Source: Taxillus chinensis (lineage: Eukaryota; Streptophyta; Magnoliopsida; Santalales; Loranthaceae). From it: a stretch of 64,000 nt of DNA. Below the pieces are notes generated by a model. It saw nothing but the letters and a program-made list of their open reading frames with translations. It was not told the origin of the DNA and searched no databases. The stretch is taken from contig CM042091.1 of assembly GCA_023512835.1 (NCBI GenBank), forward strand, positions 41,678,107 to 41,742,106, given 5' to 3'. The position numbers and the translations under genes are program-made. Below, one piece after another: positions 23,597 through 35,828 of this stretch (position 1 is the stretch's first letter; each line of letters opens with the position of its first letter).

Positions 23597-25785
23597 GTAA
23601 AGACTCGTATTTGGGTAGTTTTGAGAGATAACCATTCTATAGGAATGCAACTATCTAGACGGTAGTGTAGTTGTCGATGTGAGCATTTTGACTGTACTTG
23701 GGCCCGATTTCGAGTCGGGGCCCCATTTGACCCGATTGTTGACTTTTTGGGGTTTATTGGTTGACTTTGCGTTTGGGCGGTCTTTTGAATGTGATAATAT
23801 CTGAACAGTGTTGTGCTCATCATTTCGAGCGTTTTGACAGTAATTTGACTCAATTTGGAGTTCGTGACCTCAGGAGGTCAATTATTGCGTTCGGGTCAAT
23901 TATTGCTGGGAGGCCAATTATTGGCAGCAGTATAAATAATTAAGAAACTACATTATCCCTTTATTTTTGCTTGGTGTGTGCGTGTTTGAGCAAGAGAGAG
24001 AAAGAGAGAAGGTGAAGAGCTTCATTTGGTGATTTTGGGGCGATTGGAGCTCGTAGATTGCAAATAATCTTCCAGGTAGGTGTCCTTGAACCTCTTATCT
24101 CGATTCTGTCTTCGAATATGCGTGAATTTATCATGATTTATGACTTTGAGTATGAACCCTAGGTTTTGGGGAAAAACCCAATTTTGGGGTTAGATATGAT
24201 GATTTAGCATAAAATCTGTAGTTAAGAACTGATTTATAGCAGTTTGGGTACGTAATTTTGTACTCTGTTTAGTAAAACGCGTGTTTGTGAGTGCCTAGAG
24301 GTTTCTGGGTTGATTCCAGACGAAATTAGGCCAAAAATGATGATGAACAGTACCCTGGGCGGACTGTAGGGTCGAAGTTCGTAGTCAGTAGCTTCGTTAG
24401 TCCGGGCGATTAGTCCAGATCGATGTCCGAGCGATTAGTCCGGGCGATAGTCCGGAGCGATTAGTCCGGATCAATAGTCCAGGAGCGATTAGTCCGGATC
24501 GGTAGTCCGGAGCGATTAGTCCGGATCAAGAACAATGATGATCTGTAGCATCGCTCCTGGCAGATGATCAAGAATAAGTGTTCAAGTAGCGATTACCGCA
24601 CCGGACATTTACATTGTAAACCATTATGCCTCAAGTATTAAACTTAAGTTACAATGTAAATAACGAAATACCCCCCATTTGGATTCAAAGAAAAATACTA
24701 GAAAAATTAATTCCCACTCTTTCAAAATGTGAAAATTGGGATTTAATGTAAAATCTCGGAAAAACCTAAAAGTTCGTAGTGGTGAATTTTTGGAAAGTGG
24801 GGTTAGACATCTCAGAAAAATCCCCAAAAATCAGATTATCTTATTTATGATATGGGAACCCAATGCCGGGACTTTTGATTTCAAGAAAATAGCTACTATG
24901 GGTACTTCCTTCGTAAATCAAGGATTGAGGATTTACTTGTGAAGACTGGCTACAGTTCCAAAGGAAATGTTGAGAATGACATGCCATACTAATGTTAGTA
25001 TGTTGGTGTGAGGTATTGGGGCATGGACTCCGTGACTTGTTTGGGTTTTCACCGTGATGCACCGATGGTGCTATGTGGTTGACGTGGCAGGCATATGCAC
25101 CGATGGCAGGCCTATGTGGCGACTGTGGCCGGGCATATTGCGCTGTGGACAGGCTAAGGCCTAAGTTGAGCCGTTGAGCTCGTGGAGCTAGGGCCGAGTG
25201 CCCTGAGCTGGGATCCCATGGAGGATCGTGGACAAGTTGTCCTGTATGGGTAGGCTGAGTCCTGATGTTTGTTTGCGGTGCCGAGTCCCGATAATTGTGC
25301 ACACTACACAAGGTGCGAGTACACCGAGCATATAGTATAGACTTATATGTGTTGCATGATGTGGAGTTTTGGGGTCACCTACCGAGCTTGTCGCTCACCC
25401 CTACTTGTTGTTTACCCTTTTCCAGGGTGTGACCCGAGACTAGTGGAGGACTTTCTTCCAGGAGGACGCCCACTACTCGATGTATGATACGCTTATATTC
25501 TGTATTGTTTTATGTGATATCCCGGACATGGGTCCGTGGATAGTTGTATTTGCATACTGTATGATGTGATGTCTGTATGACTGTTTGACTCATTGTATGC
25601 ATGATGATATATGGGAAAGTACAGGATTACCCTTGATGTATGATCGTACAGGGTTGCATATTTGAGACAAGACCAGCGGGTGTAGTCTCCATTGGTGCTA
25701 GTCACCAACCCCTTGACCTATCGGGTGCGGGCAAGGGGAAGTCATGTACCCAGTTCCGGGTTCCATGGAATTCGGGGGCGTGACA
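23597..25785 (+). mobile_element. Solo LTR, plus orientation, target duplication GTATA
   Basis: Starts TGTAAAGACTCG and ends GGGGGCGTGACA, the reverse complement style of the TGTCACGCCCC...TTACA ends seen nearby. Perfect 5-bp duplication GTATA at 23592-23596 and 25786-25790; length 2189 bp. The interior carries short repeats of (A/G)GTCCGGAGCGATT (24395-24530). A block (24608-24940) is inverted relative to 22130-22446 of the previous solo LTR. Confidence 0.9.
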
Positions 25786-25790
25786 GTATA

Positions 25791-27986
25791 AATTCTAATA
25801 AGTTTATTAAAGTAAAACATGCAATTTTTTAAATTCATTTTTCATAATCTAGTTTTAATTACATTGGGCCAAGTGGAAGAAATTTGGATATGTTCATTGA
25901 GTGTGGCCCACATCAACTCTAATTGGTTTTAATATTATATACTATATTCATATAATTAATTTGAATTTAATAGATAAAAATATTATATTTAAATGGGTAA
26001 CTTAATTTAAAAGACAAACTCTTAGTGGATTTTATAGAATAAATTGGTTTTGTAAAAATGTCCTAATCTATTATTAAACGTGTGTGAGTTTAAATTGCCT
26101 GCTTCTTAAATAGACTTAAATTTATTCACATAAAATAATAAGAAAATAAGCACATTTACATTATAAAAGCAACAACACACAAATCAATTTCAAAGTTTTA
26201 ACTTAAATTATAGAGCTCGAACGGTTGGAAATAGAGCTACAAATGAATCAAATGTTCGCGAATAAATTTGTTTACGACTCGATAAAAGACCGCCTATGTT
26301 CACTTTTTTAAAAAATATGATATTCATCAACAAACTTTTTTTGTTCACGAACATAAACGAACAAATACAAATAAAGTTGTATTCAACTCGTTTATATTCA
26401 CGAACATTTGTTCGCAAATAATATTCGCAGATATGTGTTTATAAACAATGTTTAACAATATTAATAATTAGATCTATGAATAGATGTTTGTGAATAGTTG
26501 TTTACAAACAAATATTTATGAACAATTGAACAAATAAAAAAATGAACAAACAATTGAGTTCATGAACAAACAAAGGAGTATGTTGAGTAATTAGTGTTTT
26601 AGTTCACAAATAATTGAACACTAACAAACGAACATAAGCACTAGGGCTAAGCATAAAAACTGATAAACCAATTTAACCGAATAAACCAAAAACTAAATAA
26701 CCCTATTTTTATTTGAACAAGTTGAGTAACCCATCAACCTGACCAAAAATCAAATAAATCGATTAAATAAATGATGCAACTTGTCAAAATTGACCGACGA
26801 ACACTTCTGGATGAGAAATTTTCTTAGACACCGTAAAAAAGATGAAGATTTTATGAATTGAATGTGAAAGTCTATTGGTTGCAGGCTTCTTAAGTCCGAT
26901 CCAATGATATTTTTAATGATGCCAATTTATTTGATTTGGTTTGGTAGGATTAGGTATCAAATTCTGTATTTAGTATGTGTTGATGTTGTGAATTTAAGGT
27001 AAATAATTGACAACGCAAGAATTGAGAAAAAAACTGTTAACTCAATTTAACCCAATAAATTGACCGACTGAAAATTAAATAAATCGATTTAGATGGATTG
27101 AGTAATTCCATCGATTCGATCGAAAATCAAAAATTCAGTTTAGTCGATGTAATTCATCAAAACCAACAAACATCCATAATGAAGATAATAATTTTGTGTT
27201 CGTATTCGGGCTAAGTTCTCTGAGAAATGATATCATGAATATTTTGCTGCTCGTCTCTCGGTTCATTTATAATCCTTAGCCGGAGTTATTTTCCATCAGA
27301 AAGTGGGTACTTCTAAAATTTTCTAACTCGAAGAAAGGTATTTATATTGAGGAAAACACTTTCTCCAATCGGTGCATTTGGCGCATATATATTGTACCCC
27401 TGAATGCGTGACATGTCTGCACCTACGGTATCTCTCGTATGTAGAATCGTCCTTATATTTATGGCATTTTGTAAGTAGGAAGGGTGCGATATCTCGATCC
27501 CTGCAGGCAGCACATAGTCCTCAATCTCAGGTTCGTGCTGCAGCCGTGCATAGGAGCTGGACTCGGGTTTTCAACGGCCCCATTCTTCTCTCGCTGAGAC
27601 CAACACCACAACTAAATCACAGTGCTCCACCTAGAAGATATCTTGGTAATATATCTGATCCTTAAATATCTATACCTAATTTTAATTCCTGTTGTGATTT
27701 GTACTAATCTGCATACAAATGGCAACATAATAACTCTATTAATAAAAAGCTAGAGTTTATTGTACCGCACAATTAATTCCAGAATCACTTGCCCAAAGAA
27801 GTATCTTGAATGCAGCAAATTACAACGATTTAACTTAATAATTGAAAGGCAGGTGGTCAATTTTTTGGAAACTCACGTTTCACCAACCTGATCAATGGCG
27901 TTTCACCCTCTCTCCCTCTCCCTCTTAATGTGCATCTATCGTCCAATGACATTCAAAACAAAAAGCATCTTTTCCTTCTCTCAAGC
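25791..27986. other. AT-rich intergenic region upstream of the glycosylase gene
   Basis: No convincing gene. 26215-26640 is rich in short words such as GTTCACGAACA and AACAATTGAACA, often seen in degraded plant elements. 26640-27180 repeats motifs like 'aaccgaataaacc' and 'aaatcgattta', also repeat-like. A 97-codon ORF at 27372-27665 shows no family signal. The last 100 bp before 27987 are a CT-rich leader with an in-frame ATG at 27930. Confidence 0.55.
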
Positions 27987-29550
27987 ATGTCTAAAGGAAA
28001 TGTAAGGGGGCATGTTCAACAAAAGAACAGAATGTGCAAACAATGTGAGAAGCCAGCCCCTGGGCAGAGCTTTCTATCTAAACATTTGAAGAAAGTGTAC
28101 CCACTTGAACTTCCCAAAAGCAGCTCTTCTCCATCCTTGTCTTCCAAATCACTTTCTCTTTCACTGGGTCTGAACAATTCATCTACCAGTGATGTGCCCC
28201 ATACGGTGGTGCAGAGGGCCACACTGTCTCGTCACCCGGTCACAAAACCTGAGAGAAAAGAAATCAACATGGCTACTGGCATTAATCAGCTAACTTTTGG
28301 TGGCGACCAACTGGGCTTGAAGAGGTGCAACTGGATCACAAAGAATAGTGGTAACCACCTGACATGATTAATAAGTCCTCTTTTTTTTGTTATTCTGCTA
28401 GTAGAATAAACGCATTCAATAACAAATTGAAAAGTGTTAGTTAAAACTGATAGTATCACACTAAAATCAACTCGAGAAAAGTGCCTTCTCCTAGGGAGCA
28501 TATGAGCCAATAACTGCTCTTAAGCCTTAAGGTGTACCCATTAATGTCGTTCAAACTAGGAAGCAGTTGTAAGATTCTCAATTCTATTAACACATTCAAA
28601 ACATGATCGTCTCTGCCTGTCTTAGTAACCATTTATAGCATCATCAAATCCCCATAACCTGTTGCGTTCGATTATTTAAAGTCGACCCTGGGATTTCCTG
28701 CAGATAAAGTTTATGTGCAGTTCCATGACGAGCAATGGGGGGTGCCGGTTTATGATGACAAGTACGTGGCCACTCATTCTCACTATATTCCATTTACTAA
28801 TAACCATACAGCCTAACTCCAAGTTCGAGTTCTGTGACATTCCCTACAGCCAATTGTTCAAGCTGCTTTCAATGTCAAATATGTTGATGGATTACAATTG
28901 GACTGAAATCCTTAAAAGAAAAGAACTGCTCAAGTAATTTTTAACTCTTATAATCGGGTTTTATTTTTATACCTACTGCAAGAAAGAAAGCCTTCGCTAA
29001 ACAGTATCCATAACAAGCTTTTGTTATTAAATATGTAGGGAAGCCTTTGTTGGATTTGATCCCAACGCTGTTTCAAAAATGGGTGAGAAAGAGATAAAAG
29101 AGATCGCATCCAACAAAGAACTTGATCTAGCAGGGAGAAGAGTGAGATGCATTGTCAACAATGCCAAATGCACAGTCAAGGCAAGTTCCCGAAACTCCGT
29201 TTTAAGAATTCTTGTACTAACTTCAATGAGTTGCCCAATGCCAATTTCTTTATTCTGGATAATCATGTCTGTAGATTGTTAGAGAATTCGGGTCCTTAAG
29301 TACATATTTGTGGCGCCATATGAATCATCAGCCAGTGATCAATGTGTACAGACACCCCAAAAGTATTCCTCTGAAGAGTCCAAAGGCAGAAGCTATCAGC
29401 AGGGACTTATTGAGGCGCGGATTTCAACTTGCTGGTCCAGTGATTGTTTATGCTTTCATGCAAGCTTCTGGCATGACAATGGATCATCTCATGGGTTGTT
29501 TTAGATATACTGAATGTGCCAGAGTTTCAGAATCACCTTGGAATATCTGA
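27987..29550 (+). CDS. DNA-3-methyladenine glycosylase I family protein (five exons)
   Basis: Base-excision repair enzyme of the TAG family, predicted to remove alkylated adenine from nuclear or organellar DNA. Exons: 27987-28350, 28704-28761, 28850-28933, 29039-29180, 29275-29550; 924 nt, 307 residues. The plant-specific N-terminus (about 1-110) is Ser-rich. The domain starts at RCNW (Cys114) and continues with FHDEQWGVPVYDD (His129), MLMDYNWTEILKRKE and FDPNAVSKMGEKEI, ending in MDHLMGCF (His287, Cys291). These Cys/His match the zinc-binding set of E. coli TAG. All joins keep frame. Introns 1-3 are GT-AG; intron 4 has a GC donor (AAG/GCAAGT at 29181). I chose the ATG at 27987 because MSKGNVRGHV resembles other plant family members; 27930 is an in-frame alternative. 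It lies tail to tail with the ATP sulfurylase gene and appears intact. Confidence 0.9.
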
Positions 29551-29616
29551 CTCAGAAGGAGGGCAACACTGATTTATTATTAGTGTAGTGTCTTTAATAT
29601 ATATATACCCACGCCC

Positions 29617-29671
<55 letters not shown>

Positions 29672-29942
29672 CATTCTGTTGACAAAAAGAGAAGCTGCAT
29701 TAGGGAGAGGGAATGAGGTTGAACTATGTTCATGGTAGCAGAAACTTTGAGCTCTATTCTCTTCAGCTACCTGCACTTCAATTTCGCACATTGAGGTACC
29801 AGAGTTTTCCTCATTAATCCACTGGTCAGTTCGGGGCTTGTGTGTTTCAATGCCATCGCCAAACAAACCCATTTACATTGAGGCTCCTGGGTTTCATAGC
29901 AATTTTGAGCCATTCTTCAGCTGGATTCAATTATATAAGTCT
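29551..29942. other. Convergent spacer between the two genes, with poly-C and (CA)n tract
   Basis: Holds the 3' UTRs of both convergent genes. A run of about 19 C (around 29615-29633) is followed directly by (CA)n to 29670. No gene seen. Confidence 0.85.
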
Positions 29943-32900
29943 CTAAGCTGATAAAATAGTTGCTTGCTGCACCACTTCCTCCGCTGGTAGACTCTTGAAA
30001 TATTTGACAAGTACTGCCCATCCGCTAGGACACATAAAACCATCTGGAGGGTTCTTCCCCTGTCTAGCGAAAGTCCGCATCTGAAATAAATATAACGGCT
30101 TGGTTTTAATAAATATAATACAGGGCATCATATTAAAGAATTTTCACGTGAGCTTTTTAAAATTATTATAATAAAAAAGAAAAAAATTTCATTTGGTAAA
30201 ACAAAACCAAAAAAAACCTACGTGTGAAAAGTACCTCTCCCAAGAAAATTACTAGTGTTAAAATGGTCGGGCCGGGCTGGGCTTAACCCGCATGGGCCAG
30301 GGCCTAAACTGGCTCAGCCCGTTTAGGCCTGCTTTTAAACGGGCCAGAAAATTCTGGCCTAGCCTAGCCTGCTTGCGGGGCGGGCTGACTCGCAGGCCAG
30401 CCTTTATTATAATAATAAATAATAATTTTTATTATTATTAATTTTTAATATATTATTATTATTATTATTATTATTATTACTACATATATTAATTACGCAA
30501 ATAAATTTAACAAGTATCGTATAACCTAATGGTTAGGTGTTATTTATGTCTTAAATGAGGTCTTGGGTTCAAGTTACAATTATAGCATATTTTGCAAAAG
30601 ATTTTTAGCATTTTAGGAGAGGTATGCTGGGTGATGGGGCTGCTTGGCGGGTTGGGTTGCTAGGGTGGGAGGGGGCTTGGGCTGGGCTCTGGGTTGGGTG
30701 GGTGGGGCTGCTTGGTGGGTTAGGGTGCTAGGGTGGGAGGGGGCTCGAGCTGGGCTGCTGGGTTGGGTGGGTGGGGCTGCTTGGCGGGCTGGGCTGCTGG
30801 GGTGGGAGGAGGTGTGGGCTGGGCTGTGTGAGGTGAGCTTGAGAGTTGGGCCTGTATATGTTATGCCCCGCGGGCCAGCCCATAACCGTATGGGTTAAGC
30901 ATGTTTAAACCGCGGCCCGTGAGCCGCAAACCGTTTAAGCCCGTATTGAAATAGGCTCAAATTTAACGGCCCGGCCCATTTTACGGGCCCGCCCGCACTG
31001 CCCGCGGGGTGCTGGCCCGTTTAACACCCCTAAAAATTACTATAGATCTTCCTAGAAAACTAAAAAGTATACTCTCAATTATATTGTATAGATGATTCAA
31101 ATAGAAATACCTTTTCTACTGTTAGATTGATATGAAAAAAAAAATATTAATAAATTACTTGTATAACCTACCTATGTAATGTTGCTCCTGTTAAAATTCT
31201 ACTTCAGATTATCCATATCATGTTAAAATTATACATATCCTATCAGGTCAACCATACATGATATACATTGAGAAACAAAACAAATCCTGTTTGTACCTTA
31301 GTTCCCGAGATAAAATGGAAATCCTTAGCACGTGAAGGATCAAAAAATGCCATCTTCTGTAGTGTGGTATCATATGCTGCAACCTGCATAGAAAAGTAAC
31401 ATTGAAGATGAATGACTGCATTACAGAGACATATTATATGATCTGAGGCATTACACAATCTATATGCCTTAGATCCATTTTGTGCCCAGGATATACAAAG
31501 GAAATAGATGAGAAAGAAACAAATGCTAAAAACACAAAAACTGTTAGCCGTTGAATGATATGGAATCTCCTAGCCGGTAGAAATGATAGCATTTACGGTA
31601 CATTCACTTGTAAGCTTCAAGATTCCCTTTAATTTTGCTGAGAACAATAGTAGATCTTAGAATGAAGATTGCCTCAGAATTTGTAATCTTAAGTCAGGCA
31701 TTTCTCAATCAAACTACACAAGAAATGCCAGCAAAAGGTACAATGAAATTAGCAGTACCACAAAACATAGGCCAAAATTTTTAAGATTGTAAGCATATAA
31801 TCAATTAACATTCAACCATTAAGACGCTTTAACAACAGAAAGAAATAAAAGTATTATTATCAAGAGGAATAGCTGTTCAAATATAATTACATCTTGAGTG
31901 CATATCAGTTTGATATTCCAAAAAAAAAATCAGAACTATTACCACTGAAAAAAATGAATCGATCCATGAAGACAACTCTACTAGCCATGCACTTGCTAAA
32001 GATTCACTTGCCAAATGCATAAAATCCGGTAAATTAATGATCAAATAGTTCAAAAGAATGAATTGAATCTAACCACAGAAAAACTACCATTCAAATATCC
32101 TGAGATGTGACCCACCCGGAATGTTAAAATATTAAGCTTCCCCAGGCCAGGGGCCATGCTAAGAACCTTCTTCCCATGATCAGGATCATATAAATCTCTC
32201 TTTTCTGTTGGGTGACCCATACCAGCAGGGTCACGACCCACAATATAGAAATTAACCCCTGCATTTATTCTTGCCTTGGCATGCCACTGTACTTCAGTAG
32301 GACCTGCATAATGCATGGGTGAGGGGAATATTGACACAATGGTCGTCTCAGGATCAAGCACTCCGTCTTCTAAGACCTATGTACAAACAACATCACATCA
32401 ATTAGACTATGGATCAAACACCGTGTAGCAGGCAAGGAATCAAATTTTAAAGATATTCATAAAGAATATGGACAAGAAATTCATAGATCAAACAAAAGTA
32501 CAAACACAAAATACCAGGTATATGAGGTTTGTAACCAATCATCAAAGACATTTACACTATAAAGTGTAGCCTGTAGACTATGCTTAAATAAATGTAGAAA
32601 CAAAAATACTTCAATTTATCATATGAAGCTGAAAGTTCATGCATTTAGCACAGCTATCTGACCCGCTCAATAATTTCATCTAGAAAAAGAAGATAATTAG
32701 TAGAAGAAACCTTGATATGTTGTTCTATTCGAACATCCAAGGGGACATCATCTGCCTTTGTGAAACCTCCCAATGGATGGAGCAACAGAATTGGATTCTT
32801 GTAACCCATTTCCAAAAGTCGCCTCCGTGTATCATTCATTAACAAAGCATGGCCATTATGAACAGGATTTCTTAACTGAAAAGCAAAAACTGCATCAGCT

Positions 32901-33276
32901 TGACGCCTATCAAACTCTTTCCTTAGTTTCTGGGGTGAGAGCCTGTAATGATCAAGACCATCATTATATTTGACATGTTCTAGCACTTCCAAATCTCCAC
33001 CAATGAGCCAATTCCCAGCTGGACTAATGACCTCCTCAACATAAGGTAGCCCTGGAGCAGTTGTCCCCCAAGTTCTAGCTATCCGCTCTTCTTTTTGGTG
33101 CTTGTATATTTCAACCCTATATGAAAACAAACATTTACAAATTCTGGCAAAGCTACTGAAAAGAGAGATTTGATTAAATGAAAAAGAATACAAACCCCTA
33201 CACATACGTCTCTCATCTTTCTTAAATCTTTTAACCAAGTCAACAACATACAATATAACAGCCTTAAAGAATTATG

Positions 33277-33309
<33 letters not shown>

Positions 33310-34516
33310 TTCAAACAACGTATTAAAATGCTATAATTATTTATTAATTTCTAGTTGTAATCATATATAAATTATTTCAAAAAGCCATTATTATTGTTGT
33401 TATTATTTTTGATATTTAATTATGTCTAAAATCATTAATTATAAATATTCTTCTACTAATTAATAATTATATTTAAAATATAATTTTATATTCAAATTTA
33501 CGTTTTTTAACTTTTATACCAAAACATGAAAGACAATATATGCTTTGGCATAAAAAAAACACGCACATTTTAAAAGAACTTATTTTTTAGCCTAATCAAT
33601 TGCTTCTTCTTCTTTTTTGTTCTATCCCACCATGGTTTCACCGAACTTCATTTTGAACTATATTTTGGCTTCTAACCTAAACAAGACCTAAATAAAACCT
33701 GCCTTGTCCACTCTGTTTGTTGTACATATCAGACATCAAGCCCGCGTATGGGTTGTTTATTTTCTTCTCTTCTATATTGAAAAAGAATTTCCTTAAGATG
33801 GTGAATCAAAAATCAAAAATTAAAAACAGGCCAAAGAAATACAAACAACAAGAATAACAAAGGAAAAAGAGTCCAATTCTCCCTCATATCAGTGTTTAAT
33901 GGGTCAATCACCAAACAAAGGACAACACAACAACAACAACAACAAACCTCCGAAGTAAACCAACCAACTCTCCCTCGAGTCCGAGCAGCCCAACATGGGG
34001 GGACGCCCCGATCATTTCCTTCGTCTCATCGTGTATGGCCAGTACAATGGGCAGCGACATGTTGACAACACTCCCATCCGGGATCCGCATGCAATTGAAA
34101 TGCAGGCACTGGAGATACTCGTCTTCTCTCATGAAGCCTCTAAGAGGACTGGCCCAACCCTCGCTGATAACGTGAACCCACTCGAGATCGACCTTGGTTA
34201 GCCGCACCTTGGGTAGAACCTGAGCCTCCGACGCCATGGAAGCACGGTCACTCTCGGGCACCACCAGATCCACCAGTGCTCCGCCGTCCGGCTCAATCAG
34301 CGTGCTTCGGATCGAACAGTAAGGAGCAGACATTTTGAGATAGCGGCGTCGATGCGCCAAATTGGTTGGAAACGAAACCAGACCGCCGATACTGTTTCTG
34401 TATCTTCTTGTTGTTTTGAGAAGTTTGGTTTTGGGGCTGAGAATCAAATGGGTAGAGGTGGTGGCACTGTGGTGGACTCTGACTCTGATGCTCCTCAGAT
34501 TAGGAGTTGCAGACAT
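29943..34516 (-). CDS. APS: ATP sulfurylase, plastid-type (five exons)
   Basis: Sulfate adenylyltransferase: ATP + sulfate gives adenosine 5'-phosphosulfate + PPi, the first step of sulfate assimilation. Exons in coding order: 34516-33948, 33116-32711, 32376-32116, 31383-31297, 30080-29943; 1461 nt, 486 residues, close to the usual plant length of about 460-480. All four introns are GT-AG and keep frame. Residues 1 to about 65 are rich in Ser/Thr/Arg with few acids, as in a chloroplast transit peptide. The conserved enzyme starts near STLIEPDGG (71). Catalytic motifs are [10 protein letters not shown] (270-279) and [10 protein letters not shown] (372-381). No stop or frameshift seen. Met62 is an alternative start that would remove the transit peptide, so a cytosolic form cannot be excluded. 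The last intron (30081-31296) contains a hAT-like element. Confidence 0.95.
30253..31032. mobile_element. hAT-like non-autonomous element in the last ATP sulfurylase intron
   Basis: 780 bp with terminal inverted repeats (left TAGTGTTAAAATGGTCGGGCC-like, right ...GGCCCGTTTAACACCCCTA), flanked by a perfect 8-bp duplication AAAATTAC at 30245-30252 and 31033-31040, as expected for hAT elements. The ends are rich in GGGCC/GGCCCG. The interior has an (ATT)n-rich part (30405-30480), a tRNA-like A/B box pair (about 30520-30580) and a G-rich minisatellite (30630-30835). No transposase ORF; the 84-codon Gly/Trp-rich ORF at 30644 is a repeat product. Confidence 0.88.
33276..33309 (+). repeat. (ATT)n microsatellite in ATP sulfurylase intron 1
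   Basis: About eleven ATT triplets inside the first intron (33117-33947). Confidence 0.95.
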
Positions 34517-34737
34517 ATTGTTGAAATGGTGTTGGGGATGGTGTTAGGATTGGGATGATGATTTGTAGAGAGTGCAATTGGCATGATTGGATTTGGGCCA
34601 TTGGGGGAACTCGGAATAGCTTGAATTTGGAAGGCATCTTGATTGTTCGATGAGATTGAATCATTGAGAGGAGGAACAACGAGGCGATTCCAACCGACGG
34701 AAATGGTGCAGCCACTCCGGCCCACTCTCCCACGTAC

Positions 34738-34762
34738 AAAAATTATATATATATATATATGA
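34738..34762 (-). promoter_or_regulatory. Possible TATA region of the ATP sulfurylase gene
   Basis: An alternating (AT)n stretch about 225 bp upstream of the ATG on the minus strand. Position and sequence would suit a TATA box with a 5' UTR of about 190 nt. However, the tract also marks the edge of a dispersed repeat, so it may be coincidental. Confidence 0.35.
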
Positions 34763-35450
34763 CTAATAAAAAAGAAAATAGTGTAATTTTATTAAAGAGT
34801 GAGCAACTCCAAGAGGCTCATCTACAAATAGAGACTCTAATACCAAAAATGAGCTCCAACAGCTTCTTCATCAAGCTCTCTACATCTACAAATTGCTACA
34901 GTGACTCTTCATTTGTGAAGAGTCACTATTCATTCTTCACATAATTTTTTATTATTTTTTATCTACTTTCACTCTCTCCTCTCTCCTGTGCAATTAATAT
35001 TATTGTTAATAAATTATTATTTTAATAAAAATAGAGATTAAAAAATAGAGAGGCTCTTAGAGTGTATGTTAAAAAACAGTTCTTTACATGTGAAAAATTC
35101 TGTATATGTGGAGAAAATTGTAAAGAGGCTCTTGGAGTTGCTCTAAGATCATAATTTTACAATACCTAACCTATTTTTCCAGCCGTTGCTATTCAACACT
35201 CTTTCCGTTGCCTCTCCAACATCATCGCCCGTAGCGCTAGAAGTGATCCCCTTTATTGTGGCCTCTTCTTCTCTTGCCGTCACCTCACCTTTGCATCGCG
35301 AATCGCAAGTTCTTCAACATCAATCATTCTCATGATTCATCGCCTTTCCATTGTGAATTGCAGGTTCTTCGAATAATATTTCATCACTTAATTGATTTAG
35401 TTAAGTTTTGATTGTTAGTGTATCTTATTGTTCCAATAATACTTCATCCG
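34757..35450 (+). repeat. Dispersed repeat, inverted relative to 56330-56713, carrying a MITE
   Basis: The outer parts (34757-34797 and about 35147-35450) match the reverse complement of 56330-56713, for example GACTAATAAAAA, TTTTACAATA(C/T)CTAACCTATTTTTC and GGTTCTTC(G/A)AATAAT. The middle is filled by a MITE-like element. It ends only a few hundred bases upstream of the ATP sulfurylase start codon. Confidence 0.75.
34801..35143. mobile_element. MITE-like element with 19-bp terminal inverted repeats
   Basis: Left end GAGCAACTCCAAGAGGCTC (34801-34819) pairs with the right end at 35125-35143 in 18 of 19 positions. It holds a 12-bp perfect hairpin with a 4-nt loop at 34900-34927 (AGTGACTCTTCA arm). 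No coding capacity. The target duplication is unclear (possibly TAA), so the superfamily is not assigned. Confidence 0.75.
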
Positions 35451-35823
35451 TTTTATTCCTTCTCTTCTCTTTTTTTAAATTTTTGGTGTTCTTGGGTTTA
35501 AAGATTCAGTTATATCCTCTCGCTTCCCTTTTCTGTAATTTTCGACTCTTCATGCAATGTCCGGTGAGACATTGTTTTGGACTTAGCTAAAACAAAATTG
35601 ATATAAATCTGATCAAATTAATTGTGTCTAATTTATTTGGGACGAGGATTAGGTCAATATCAGCCTATAGATTTACAACCATTATGTACATATTGCTGGA
35701 GTAAATAGAGGAGAAAACAAAATTATTCAAAAAGAATAAATTTTTCACTAATTCTAGATTATTGGATGTATTTTACTAATATTAATTTAGTATTAGACGT
35801 ATTGCTGCAACTAGATAGGAACA
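35451..35823. other. Spacer without recognisable genes
   Basis: AT-rich sequence between the dispersed repeat and the chromovirus. Its right edge is the TTCTT target site (35824-35828). I see nothing coding. Confidence 0.6.
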
Positions 35824-35828
35824 TTCTT

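Noticed and set aside
27372..27665. 97-codon ORF upstream of the DNA glycosylase gene
   Set aside because: No domain, low similarity to any known protein type, and the opposite strand is also open; not enough to call a gene.
30644..30898. Gly/Trp-rich 84-codon ORF
   Set aside because: Product of the G-rich minisatellite inside the hAT-like element.
34900..34927. Perfect 12-bp hairpin as a microRNA precursor
   Set aside because: Arms too short for a miRNA precursor and inside a MITE; better explained as part of that element.
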